DNA of 46,905 nucleotides, taken from assembly GCA_964467345.1 (NCBI GenBank), contig CAYXPY010000015.1:1-46905 (forward strand). Direction: 5' to 3'. The DNA comes from SM1-50 sp964467345. GTDB lineage: Archaea > Thermoplasmatota > E2 > DHVEG-1. The notes under the pieces are model-generated. The model was not told where the DNA came from and did not search any database. It saw nothing but the letters and a program-made list of their open reading frames with translations. Of the stretch, positions 16,738 to 25,247 are shown one piece after another. Each line of letters opens with the position of its first letter. Within the stretch, counting starts at the first letter, position 1. Position numbers and translations under genes: made by a program.

Positions 16738-19173
16738 ATGGCACAGGAAAAGAAAAAAGCGGAGTTAAAGGTTTCTGGGATGACCTGCGCGATGTGCTCG
16801 TCAACCATACAGAAAGCCCTTGAAAAACTTCCTGGTGTGTTCAACGCCCAGGTGAATCTCGGCAATGAACTTGCCTCTGTGGAGTACGATTCCGCCCAGG
16901 TGAACCTTCAGGATTTGGAGAAAGCGGTGACTGATGCGGGGTATGGAACCGTCAACGAGACAGTGATCGTACGGATCGGTGGCATGACCTGTGTCACTTG
17001 CCAGAAAACCGTCACAGAAGCCTTAGGACATCTTGACGGAGTCGTCCAGGTGTCTGTAAATCTTGCGACAGAAAAAGCAACGGTGAGATATAATCCACGA
17101 ATGGTCGATATTGCAGCTATAAAAAAGGCAGTCGAAGCAGCAGGATACGAGTATCTTGGTCTGGAAGGCGAAGATGATACTGCATCAAAGCAACGAGAAA
17201 AAGACCTTCGAGCCAAGCGGATCAGGATATACATCGGTTTCCTTGTCGGTGTTCCCTTGATGATTCTTATGTTCATTCATCCTGGGCTGTCCATGGAGCA
17301 GGTCTCCTATCTCTCTTTGATTGTATCAACACCTACATTCCTCTACATCAGCCATCCGATATTCTCCGCTGGGTACCATGCTCTTCTGAACAAGACGCTC
17401 ACCATGGATGTCATGTATTCCATGGGCATCGGGGTTGCCTATGTCGCCAGTGTCCTAGGAACATTTCATCTGGTGTTGACCCATGAGTTCATGTTCTATG
17501 AAACCGCGGTTCTTCTTGCAACGTTTCTGATGCTGGGTCGGTATCTTGAGGCAACAGCAAAAGGAAAAACCTCTGAGGCGATCAAGAAGTTAGCAGGTCT
17601 TCAGATGAAAACCGCGCTGGTTATCCGTGATGAAAAAGAAGTCGAGGTAGCTATTGAGGACGTCCTGGTTGATGATGTGGTGGTGGTAAAACCTGGGGGG
17701 AAAATCCCGGTCGATGGTATCGTGACAGTTGGGGAAAGTTATGTTGATGAATCCATGATAACCGGGGAGCCTGTGCCGGTGGTAAAGAAACAAGGGAGCT
17801 CTGTTATTGGTGGGACACTCAATACCAATAGTGTGCTGCGGGTACGGACAACAAAGATAGGCAAAGACACGATGCTTGCACAAATTATTAAACTGGTAGA
17901 GGAAGCGCAAGGATCTCGGCCTGCGGTCCAACGTATCGCTGATACTGCTGTCAGTTATTTCATCCCAGTGGTATTGACTATTTCGGTGGTCTCATTTCTT
18001 GTCTGGTATCTTCTATTAGGAGGTACACTTCTTTTTAGTCTTACCGCGTTAATCTCTGTGTTGGTGATTGCCTGCCCCTGCGCACTTGGTCTTGCAACCC
18101 CAACTGCGGTCACCGTAGGAATTGGCCGTGGTGCTGAGCTAGGGATTTTAATAAAGAATGGTGAAGCATTAGAAATCTCTGAGAAGATCACAACCATGGT
18201 GTTTGATAAGACCGGGACGCTGACGAAAGGAAAACCAGAGGTCACCGATGTTATGGGGATTAACACAGAGGAACAACGGGTGTTGGAGCTGGCGGCATGT
18301 GTGGAGACGAACTCGTCACATCCACTGGCTGAGGCAATCGTTCGAAAAGCAAAAGAACAAGGGTTGTCCCTCAAGGATTCAAGTGCTTTTGATACATTCG
18401 CTGGAAAAGGCGTGCAAGCGACCATCGATGGGTCCGCTGTTTTGATAGGGAATCGTCTCCTCTTCAAGGAACAAAACATCGTTATACCAACGAAGGTCGA
18501 GGAGATGCTTGTGAGGCTGCAGACCCAGGGGAAATCCGTGATGTTGGTTGCACGTGATCACCAGCTCATCGGCCTTATCGGAATCGCCGATGTTATCAAG
18601 GAGACCACCGCGGTATCGATGCAGCAGTTCAAACAGATGGATTTGCAGCTCGTGATGATTACCGGTGATAACACACGGACCGCTCAGGCGATCGCACAAC
18701 AGGTCGGCATTGATGTGGTCCGTGCCGAGGTGCTCCCCCAGGATAAAGCTCACGAGGTAAAAAAGCTACAAGAATCTGGTGAGGTGGTCGCTTTTGTTGG
18801 TGATGGGATTAATGATGCACCCGCCCTTGCCCAGGCTGATGTGGGAATCGCGATCGGCAGTGGTACTGATGTGGCAATCGAGAGCGGGGAGATCGTGCTT
18901 GTGAAAAGCGACCTGCTGGATTGCGTCGCTGCTGTACAGCTGAGTAGGAAAGTCATTGGGCGGATCAAGCAGAACCTGTTCTGGGCGTTTGCCTATAACA
19001 CAGCGCTTATCCCCGTTGCCGCTGGTGTACTCTACCCGTTTTTTGGTATCACGTTCCGACCGGAGTTCGCTGGATTTGCGATGGCGCTTAGTTCGGTGAC
19101 GGTCGTATCCCTTTCTCTGCTGTTAAAAAGATATGTCCCACCGGCGAAGGAGGTGAAACATCATGGCGATTGA
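16738..19173 (+). CDS. copA: Cu(I)-exporting P1B-type ATPase
   Basis: 811-residue copper-exporting ATPase. Two N-terminal heavy-metal domains carry GMTCAMC (Cys17/Cys20) and GMTCVTC. Membrane metal site Cys446-Pro-Cys448 is in ACPCALGLATPT; the phosphorylated Asp490 is in DKTGTLT; TGE, the SSHPLAEA nucleotide-binding motif and GDGINDAPA are all present. The CPC motif with double CxxC fits Cu+ (subgroup 1B-1) export. Start: the ATG at 16738 is 7 nt from GAGGAG; the ATG at 16732 is too close. The stop overlaps the start of a YHS-domain gene, so the two are translated together. Confidence 0.95.
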   Translation: MAQEKKKAELKVSGMTCAMCSSTIQKALEKLPGVFNAQVNLGNELASVEYDSAQVNLQDLEKAVTDAGYGTVNETVIVRIGGMTCVTCQKTVTEALGHLDGVVQVSVNLATEKATVRYNPRMVDIAAIKKAVEAAGYEYLGLEGEDDTASKQREKDLRAKRIRIYIGFLVGVPLMILMFIHPGLSMEQVSYLSLIVSTPTFLYISHPIFSAGYHALLNKTLTMDVMYSMGIGVAYVASVLGTFHLVLTHEFMFYETAVLLATFLMLGRYLEATAKGKTSEAIKKLAGLQMKTALVIRDEKEVEVAIEDVLVDDVVVVKPGGKIPVDGIVTVGESYVDESMITGEPVPVVKKQGSSVIGGTLNTNSVLRVRTTKIGKDTMLAQIIKLVEEAQGSRPAVQRIADTAVSYFIPVVLTISVVSFLVWYLLLGGTLLFSLTALISVLVIACPCALGLATPTAVTVGIGRGAELGILIKNGEALEISEKITTMVFDKTGTLTKGKPEVTDVMGINTEEQRVLELAACVETNSSHPLAEAIVRKAKEQGLSLKDSSAFDTFAGKGVQATIDGSAVLIGNRLLFKEQNIVIPTKVEEMLVRLQTQGKSVMLVARDHQLIGLIGIADVIKETTAVSMQQFKQMDLQLVMITGDNTRTAQAIAQQVGIDVVRAEVLPQDKAHEVKKLQESGEVVAFVGDGINDAPALAQADVGIAIGSGTDVAIESGEIVLVKSDLLDCVAAVQLSRKVIGRIKQNLFWAFAYNTALIPVAAGVLYPFFGITFRPEFAGFAMALSSVTVVSLSLLLKRYVPPAKEVKHHGD

Positions 19174-19309
19174 TCCTATCTGCAAAATGACGGTTGATGA
19201 GAAGACCGCACGGTTCACTAGTATCTATAAAGGAAAGACCTACTACTTCTGTGCACCTGGGTGTAAAAAAACGTTTGAGATGAATCCAGAGAAATATATA
19301 ACGGAGTAA
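19163..19309 (+). CDS. YHS-domain microprotein
   Basis: 48-residue YHS-domain protein: AIDPICKMTVD at the start, GKTYYFCAPGCKKTF in the middle and NPEKYI at the end. YHS domains often precede or follow copper P-type ATPases and bind metal through Cys residues (Cys7, Cys30, Cys34 here), possibly as a chaperone or sensor. The gene starts 11 bp inside the copA 3' end and has a strong AAGGAGGTG site 7 nt before its ATG. Confidence 0.85.
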   Translation: MAIDPICKMTVDEKTARFTSIYKGKTYYFCAPGCKKTFEMNPEKYITE

Positions 19310-19367
19310 AAAGAGGGTTCGTACCATCATCATTTTTTAAAGTTTAAGCTAGGAATATATATCTGGT

Positions 19368-20882
19368 TTATTGTGATATATCCTCAGGAACGATTGTGCG
19401 TTTTCGCTTTAAAACATTTTTTATTTCAGCATCTATGTCCTTTGTGTCAATACTGGTCCAATGAACCCCATCATGCTCGAACAGCTCTTGCAAGGGGAAT
19501 CGACCATCCCAGGGCTCCCAGGCTTTTTGCAGTGTCATCCCACTGACCGTCCGAATGTTCGTCACCCCGACCTCGCCTATCGCATCTGCAAACGCAAGCA
19601 ACCGGTCCTGTGGGATTGCGACACCAACAGTCTGCAGAAATGCACCAAGTGGTTTTACTTTCTGCGGGATTTCCATAATATCTACAATTGGTTTTACTCG
19701 AATCACCCGGTACAACGGGGATGGCTCACAATTCTGGTTCTTCTCATCATAGATGACGAGCCACTGATGAGCTTTCGAAGGAAAGATCTTCACAGGTTCG
19801 CCCATGGTCTCTTTTGTGAAATACTGATAATACCCATCAAGCACCTGCATCTTACCAGAGTTCGTGCCTTTCGGAAGCGCACGGGTCGTTTTTTCCATTT
19901 CCACCGCAAGAAGACCAGCAAATTCTTTCGGAGACACGCTCCCCCCGGTCTCCACATAGATCTCCTGAGGAGAGAAACACCCCTGTTGATCCCATGCGCA
20001 GACGTCAAGAGAGGCAAGCTCCGCGATCTCAGAAGCCTGTTTAGATAAACAGTCACGGGCAATCACCATGAAACTGAACTTATGCCAATGACCAGCAAGA
20101 GGCACCTGATGTTTCTCCGCTAACTCTGTCAGACTCCTGCGTGCGTGCTCTCCCCCTGTCGCTCGCACAAGGTCTGATTGTGAAAACAGAAAATCCTGCA
20201 CAAACGCATTCTCACTGCCAAAGGGAAGCACCGCGATGCTATGCGCAAGTTCAGGATCCACTTCCTCAATAGATTTTGCGTACAACGCGCCAAACACCGG
20301 CTCCTCAGTAGGCACCTTCACCCAGGTCGCAGCATCGACTAATTTATCCATCACCATCTCAAAAGCAGCAAGACCAAGGATGTTGCCTGCGCAGATATGA
20401 CCGATGACCTGGGGCTCATAATTAGAATGCGTGACATGCGGTTTACCGTACGCCTTTACTAAACCATCACCACATGGGGAAAAAACTCTGTACTCTTGCG
20501 CCTGACGTTTTCCTGCCAGCGGGAGGTTCTCCTTTTTGAGGATGCCAAAGAAAAAATCAAACCCCCAGGATTCGATCATCTCAATGGAAAACCCGGTCAC
20601 AGCCGGAAGCACCTCTCGGGCTGTCTTCCTGCCATGATACATCGGATCCCGCCATAACGCATTGACCATGTCGATGGTGTCAAGCACCGCGGGGATGTCA
20701 TGCGTACGAAGATACTCCAAACGAGCGGTCTTTATCCTGTCAATGATTTTCTGAAGTGCTTCGATGGTGAACACTGGTTTGCGAAGAAGGATTTCCTTGT
20801 TGATTTCCTCAGTCGTAAACGACAGATTCGTCTCAAAGCGTATATCAGGATCCCAGAAGAAACAATCAACCATCTGTGCCAT
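19368..20882 (-). CDS. LuxC-family acyl-CoA/acyl-enzyme reductase
   Basis: 504-residue member of the LuxC family (NADPH-dependent reduction of a fatty acyl thioester to the aldehyde). The catalytic cysteine is in WDQQGCFSPQ (Cys302), matching YDQNACFSTQ of bacterial LuxC; the NAD(P)-binding part has GHICAGNILG and RATGGEHAR, and the C-terminus has KAWEPWDGRFPL, also typical. Length equals bacterial LuxC. The ATG at 20882 follows AAGGG by 7 nt; a TTG two codons up is less likely. It is the last gene of a five-gene operon; the adjacent LuxE-like synthetase would supply its acyl substrate. No luciferase genes are present. Confidence 0.88.
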   Translation of the reverse strand: MAQMVDCFFWDPDIRFETNLSFTTEEINKEILLRKPVFTIEALQKIIDRIKTARLEYLRTHDIPAVLDTIDMVNALWRDPMYHGRKTAREVLPAVTGFSIEMIESWGFDFFFGILKKENLPLAGKRQAQEYRVFSPCGDGLVKAYGKPHVTHSNYEPQVIGHICAGNILGLAAFEMVMDKLVDAATWVKVPTEEPVFGALYAKSIEEVDPELAHSIAVLPFGSENAFVQDFLFSQSDLVRATGGEHARRSLTELAEKHQVPLAGHWHKFSFMVIARDCLSKQASEIAELASLDVCAWDQQGCFSPQEIYVETGGSVSPKEFAGLLAVEMEKTTRALPKGTNSGKMQVLDGYYQYFTKETMGEPVKIFPSKAHQWLVIYDEKNQNCEPSPLYRVIRVKPIVDIMEIPQKVKPLGAFLQTVGVAIPQDRLLAFADAIGEVGVTNIRTVSGMTLQKAWEPWDGRFPLQELFEHDGVHWTSIDTKDIDAEIKNVLKRKRTIVPEDISQ

Positions 20883-20893
20883 ATTCAAACCCT

Positions 20894-21301
20894 TTAGAAG
20901 ACAACCGGGATTATACTTGCGGTGTTCACCAGCTCCTGGGCTGCTTTGGCCTGGTCCAGAATCACCCGGGAATCCCCATCCACGGTGAACAACCCTCGGA
21001 TTAAACCACGGATTGGGTCAAGCTCCTTGCGGATGACCTTCTTCCAGTTCGAATAAGGTCCCTTGAACACGAACTTCGCATGTTTTTCTCCCTTCACCAG
21101 ATACGCGTCCCTGCATTTCCCATGCCAGAGGTCAATGTAGAACACAACTTCCTTTTTCAGCTCCTCATCTGGGGTGATGACAAACAAAAAATCACCTTCC
21201 CAGTCCTTGGCGACCTCATGATACGTTTTGTTCTTGTTCAGCTCCTCTTTAAAGACATGGATCCATTCATCCGACGGGAAGCGCAGTATGTTCCTCACCA
21301 T
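20894..21301 (-). CDS. SCP2-like lipid-carrier protein (copy 2)
   Basis: 135-residue sterol-carrier-protein-2 fold candidate: VVFYIDLWHGKC, then AKFVFKGPYSNWKKVI and a C-terminal LFTVDGDSRVILDQAKAAQELV. It is diverged from the other SCP2 copy of this operon. SCP2 domains enclose fatty acyl or isoprenoid chains and present them to enzymes. The ATG at 21301 overlaps the LuxE 3' end by 35 bp, giving strong coupling, and no later Met is available. Placed between LuxE and LuxC, it is well placed to ferry the acyl group. Confidence 0.72.
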   Translation of the reverse strand: MVRNILRFPSDEWIHVFKEELNKNKTYHEVAKDWEGDFLFVITPDEELKKEVVFYIDLWHGKCRDAYLVKGEKHAKFVFKGPYSNWKKVIRKELDPIRGLIRGLFTVDGDSRVILDQAKAAQELVNTASIIPVVF

Positions 21302-22652
21302 CCTTTTGCATTAATTCAGCCATGATAGCTGCACAGCCACGACCCTCGAAACCCGGCATCCGTGTCACCTCGACATCAAGCACAGGGCCTTCTCGGTTGC
21401 ATTTCGGGCAGCGTTCAAGGATTTTTACCTTGTCACCAGTGATGATAAACCCAGGGTAACTATCTGGGAGAGGGTCGATGAAGGCAAAACGTCCGACCTG
21501 CCCATAGTCAAGCTGGTTGAGATTCTCATCAAGTACCAGAGGAATGATGACCGGTGGGATATGCTTGTAATGCCCTTCGCAGCTCAGGAACACTGAACTA
21601 CATTCAGACATCGCATAGACGTCATGGTAGCGTTCCTCAGGGATCCCCAGGATCTCCTGGACCTTCTCACGGAATGAGTCTTCAGGGAGCCGTTTGTTCT
21701 CCTCTGCCTTCCATCCGCCTCCGGTGAGGATCTGACTGTCAGGTAACCGAACCGTTTTCCCCTCTTTCTTCATCCGCTCCATGATGCGGTCAAGCCAGAA
21801 CGGCGGGCCAGCGATATTGGCCCGTTTTTTTGTCTGTTCAAACTGTTCCAGCAGATGGATAACCCGCAGATCAGAGTTCCGCTGCACCAAGGGGCTGATG
21901 GTCGACAACGCCTTTGCTTTAATCTTTTCTGATAGACCGATGGTTTCATCCCGTTGCATGCGGAGGAACTGCGTGGTGATCTTCATATCCAAAGCGACAT
22001 GGATGTTCGCAGGATCATACAAATCATAGGCGATCCCGAAGAGACTTGCGATGGTTAGATTGGTTTGCCGCGGATCAGGAATGAGAAGGATGACTTGATC
22101 AGTAGGATTGTAATCCATCAGTTCCATGACTGATCTCATCGCACTGTACTTCACCCGGTTCCATGAACGTGTGTCACGGGGGATGAAACTGAAGCGACCG
22201 CCTGTTCCGCTCGTAAACATGATACTGGTGCCTTTTTTGTTGAACTCCTCGATGATCTCATCATACGAGGGATTGTGGGTTTTAAACACCGGTTTCGGAA
22301 GCGACCCGGTGAAAATAGTTTTCAACCAGGTCAAAAAACCACTCCCATCAGGGTAATCCTTAAAAAAAGCATCAGGGAGCAAGGGTATCTTTTTTACATC
22401 CTGTTGAGACTTGATAGCCTCCGGGGTGATACCATTGACCTCGCAGACTCTATGATACAGGAAGTTGTTTTGATAATGATGTCTGAACGTGTGCAGAATC
22501 GCGGGAAGCAAGCGTTCCTGTGCCTTCGAATAATCCGTAAAAAACAGTGGTGGTGAATGTAACGCCGTGTCGACTGCTGTCCACTGTTGCGTTGGTGGTG
22601 TTAATTTTTGCAATCTTTCTGCCCATTGCTTTAGCTGGGAGTGTTCAACCAT
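21267..22652 (-). CDS. LuxE-family acyl-protein synthetase
   Basis: 461-residue adenylate-forming enzyme of the LuxE/PaaK-like group, which activates a carboxylic acid as acyl-AMP and passes the acyl group to a cysteine or partner. Seen: the P-loop-like FTSGTGGRFSFIPRD (residues near 140), YDVYAMSECSSVF equivalent to the YxxxE motif, GFIITGDKV before the hinge, CPKCNREGP and a C-terminal GRGCAAIM cysteine that may be the acyl carrier site (inferred from bacterial LuxE). GAGAGG precedes the ATG by 6 nt. It lies between two SCP2 genes and before LuxC. Confidence 0.85.
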   Translation of the reverse strand: MVEHSQLKQWAERLQKLTPPTQQWTAVDTALHSPPLFFTDYSKAQERLLPAILHTFRHHYQNNFLYHRVCEVNGITPEAIKSQQDVKKIPLLPDAFFKDYPDGSGFLTWLKTIFTGSLPKPVFKTHNPSYDEIIEEFNKKGTSIMFTSGTGGRFSFIPRDTRSWNRVKYSAMRSVMELMDYNPTDQVILLIPDPRQTNLTIASLFGIAYDLYDPANIHVALDMKITTQFLRMQRDETIGLSEKIKAKALSTISPLVQRNSDLRVIHLLEQFEQTKKRANIAGPPFWLDRIMERMKKEGKTVRLPDSQILTGGGWKAEENKRLPEDSFREKVQEILGIPEERYHDVYAMSECSSVFLSCEGHYKHIPPVIIPLVLDENLNQLDYGQVGRFAFIDPLPDSYPGFIITGDKVKILERCPKCNREGPVLDVEVTRMPGFEGRGCAAIMAELMQKDGEEHTALPVG

Positions 22653-22673
22653 TTTTTTCCTCTCATTGCTTCG

Positions 22674-23081
22674 TTAATATTCGGTCTGAATCTTGCTGAT
22701 GCAACCGTTGAAGGTATCAATCGGTTTTGTGATGGTCAGTGCCTTCATTTTGTTTCCAGCCATCTTCACCCGGTTCTTTAAAAGCGCCATCGCAGAGCTC
22801 ATCTGCCCGCTGCTTATCTGAACAAAGGTGGTATAATCCCCGGTGATGGTGAACTCCGCTTCCTTCTGCTTTATCGTCTCATCGGATCCGGTGAGAAGCT
22901 CTTCCAGATTCCCTCCGATGAATTTAATGTAGAAGTACATGGTTGTGTTGTCCGGGGGGACGTTTTGAATGACATTTAACAACGACGCGTTCATGTTCTT
23001 GAGATCTTTTGCCTTATCAAGTTCCGCTATCACTTTTTTTTTGGCTTGCTCAGCCCATTCTTGTGAGAGATATTTTACCAC
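22674..23081 (-). CDS. SCP2 sterol-carrier domain protein (copy 1)
   Basis: 135-residue SCP2 domain: MYFYIKFIGGN, AEFTITGDYTTFVQI, ISSGQMSSAMALLKNRV and KMAGNKMKALTI, the most recognisable SCP2 sequence of the pair. It binds hydrophobic chains in a tunnel. The start is GTG at 23081, overlapping the stop of the FAD oxidoreductase by 7 bp, with GGAGGTGA 6 nt upstream. It is the second gene of the operon, so it is likely to serve both the oxidoreductase and LuxE. Confidence 0.85.
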   Translation of the reverse strand: MVKYLSQEWAEQAKKKVIAELDKAKDLKNMNASLLNVIQNVPPDNTTMYFYIKFIGGNLEELLTGSDETIKQKEAEFTITGDYTTFVQISSGQMSSAMALLKNRVKMAGNKMKALTITKPIDTFNGCISKIQTEY

Positions 23082-25015
23082 GTGTCTTCACCTCCAAAGA
23101 GTGTTTCAATTAAATCCTCAAAATGCTCAAGCTCCTCCTCTGATAACCCTGGGAGAAATGGGTACAGGATATGCTCCTTTCTATGGAGTCCTTTGCTGCA
23201 GATGAACTCAAGAGGGGTGACTCCTTTGATAGCGAATTGTTGTCTCCAGGATTCCACGATCGCTTTATTGACTCGTTTCCGTGCCTCCGGGTCGGTATGA
23301 TCATAGTAGTAATCATATTCCAAATGCGCTAGTTTACCTCGTTCGAGATAGCTGAGGAACCCGAATGCCCCGTTGATGCCGTATTTCTCCGCTGGTTTTT
23401 CCAAGGCATCCACCACCTTCAGGATGGTCTGCGTGTCACCTGGCATATACCCGCCTCGGTACATCCACATATGCTTTCGTTCCATGCGACAGGGGAGGAT
23501 CCGGAAGGAATGAAGCCAGATAGGATCGGTGAGTTCAGGTCTTGAGTACAGTTTCTCAAAGAACTCCCGGAGGTCCTCGTCATAGACTTTCACAAGGTCC
23601 TTTGGTTGGGCAGCCAGACCTTTTTCAAAATGTTTCCTCATGGGTCCCCCAAACACCGCTTTCAAGGGGTTTTCCTCCTCAGAGATCATTTTCAGCAGGC
23701 TGCTGTCCTTCATAGATGCAAGTTTAGATGAGCCAAGGATAAGGCTTTTAATCATTCCATGACCAAACGAAACATCCGCTAACTCTTCTATGATTTTCTT
23801 GCTATGGGAATCGCAGATGATATCGACAACATAGTTCAGCTTCAGATACTTCTCTGCGATGAAGTTGAAGTCCTCAGCGACCTCATGTGTCGGTGAGATA
23901 AATTCTGTGAGATATTTCCTTGAGATGACTGCAAGGGAGATGCCGATGTTTCTTTTTGCAAGGTTATGAGCGAAATCCAATGCATCCGCAAGAGTGGCAA
24001 AGGGGACGAACACTGCTTCTTCGTCATCAAGGATCTGATGGAGTTTTAAAGTAAGCTTCGTGACGATGACCGAAGGGATGAGTGACAAGCTTAAGAGGCC
24101 TTGTTCAGAGGCGTAGGGGTTGGGGATCTCCTTGTCGCTGAGATGTTGTATCGTCCCTGTCGAATCGATGTATTCCGCGTCGATGAAATTATCGGTCCCC
24201 CATCCGTATGTGTTGCTCCAGGTTGTGACGATGCCAAGGTTCTGGGCGTTCGCACAGACGCAGGATTCAGCCTCAGCGACGTTGGCCCGTAGCTTGTGAG
24301 CGTGTGCTGCTTTTTGCAGCTCAAAAGACGTCACACCCGGTCCAATGGTCGCTGTGATGGACTCCGGGTCGATGTCCAGATCTTTCATTCTCCAGAGGTC
24401 GATGATGATCCCCTGTTCTATCGTTGCTGGTTCAGCAAGCAGGGTTTGCAACGCAACACCAAAAAACGTCCCGTTTCCTCGGGGGAGATACGGTATTTTG
24501 TATTTGTTAGCTAGTTTGACGATTTCCACTATCTCCTCTGTTGTTTTCGGCATCACAATATAGTATTTTCCTGTGGATTTTTGTTTGATGATTGATCGGA
24601 GATACGAGGCAATGATGATCGGATCATTCGTCGCCTGATCGTTCCCGACGATTGTTCGAAGATCCCTAAGGATGTCGTCCTCGGGGAAGCGTTTGAGTGA
24701 CCCTGGTTGTAATGTCTTTACATAATCTTGCAGGGCATGTTGTGCTTTGGTCGGTCGACGCTGCGTGATAAAAGTGCATTGCCGATCGCAGATCCCACAG
24801 AGGTTACATGAATTCACGATATCAATGAGTGTTTCCGTTGGTTCTACCTCATGTTCTGCCAAGGCTCTTGCCAGCTCCATTCTTCCTTCAGGCCAGTAGG
24901 CGACAAACCCATGTTTTTTACCTGCTTGACAGATACCGGTATCAAGGAAATCGATCTTGCAAAGCCCGCAATGTGGTTCTTGTTTTGTGATATCTAGTAC
25001 ATCGGATAAATTCAT
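23075..25015 (-). CDS. FAD-linked oxidoreductase with N-terminal Fe-S domain (GlcD/AGPS superfamily)
   Basis: 646-residue protein, first gene of the operon. The N-terminal 110 residues hold two cysteine groups: CGLCKIDF...C near residues 16-30 and CNLCGICDRQC near 70-80, enough for at least one [4Fe-4S] cluster. A PCMH-type FAD_binding_4 domain follows (YIVMPKTTEEIVEIV, PYLPRGNGTFFG, TIGPGVTSFELQ), then a C-terminal cap. The superfamily includes 2-hydroxyacid dehydrogenases, lactate oxidases and alkylglycerone-phosphate synthase (ether-lipid synthesis). N-terminal fusion is unusual; Fe-S parts normally follow the flavin domain. TATA box at 25031-25042. The substrate cannot be read from sequence; its neighbours suggest a long-chain compound. 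Confidence 0.8.
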   Translation of the reverse strand: MNLSDVLDITKQEPHCGLCKIDFLDTGICQAGKKHGFVAYWPEGRMELARALAEHEVEPTETLIDIVNSCNLCGICDRQCTFITQRRPTKAQHALQDYVKTLQPGSLKRFPEDDILRDLRTIVGNDQATNDPIIIASYLRSIIKQKSTGKYYIVMPKTTEEIVEIVKLANKYKIPYLPRGNGTFFGVALQTLLAEPATIEQGIIIDLWRMKDLDIDPESITATIGPGVTSFELQKAAHAHKLRANVAEAESCVCANAQNLGIVTTWSNTYGWGTDNFIDAEYIDSTGTIQHLSDKEIPNPYASEQGLLSLSLIPSVIVTKLTLKLHQILDDEEAVFVPFATLADALDFAHNLAKRNIGISLAVISRKYLTEFISPTHEVAEDFNFIAEKYLKLNYVVDIICDSHSKKIIEELADVSFGHGMIKSLILGSSKLASMKDSSLLKMISEEENPLKAVFGGPMRKHFEKGLAAQPKDLVKVYDEDLREFFEKLYSRPELTDPIWLHSFRILPCRMERKHMWMYRGGYMPGDTQTILKVVDALEKPAEKYGINGAFGFLSYLERGKLAHLEYDYYYDHTDPEARKRVNKAIVESWRQQFAIKGVTPLEFICSKGLHRKEHILYPFLPGLSEEELEHFEDLIETLFGGEDTW

Positions 25016-25030
25016 AGTGTCCCCCTTGGA

Positions 25031-25042
25031 TTCTTATATAGC
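25031..25042 (-). promoter_or_regulatory. TATA box of the five-gene acyl-reduction operon
   Basis: Minus-strand GCTATATAAGAA. The ATG at 25015 follows about 16-20 nt on, with GGGGG just before it, so the leader is very short. It is the only strong promoter seen for genes 25015-19368. Confidence 0.5.
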
Positions 25043-25247
25043 GAGAACTTGAAACGGTCCCTCCTCTTAAACCTTTTCTACGTTTTTTTCTGACAAATCG
25101 CTACATCCTCACACAAAATCTTACAAATGATACGGAAATCATACGTCAAACAATAATCGATATTCCAATATCATTTTTTTTTTTTGCCATAGAAACTTTA
25201 TTCAATCTCTCCGCATATTCTCCCGGCCGATTGGGAAAAAAAAGAAG

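Noticed and set aside
25173..25185. T-run in the divergent region before the lipoprotein hydrolase
   Set aside because: No plus-strand gene ends before it, so it is not a terminator for a known unit; probably simple AT-rich spacer.
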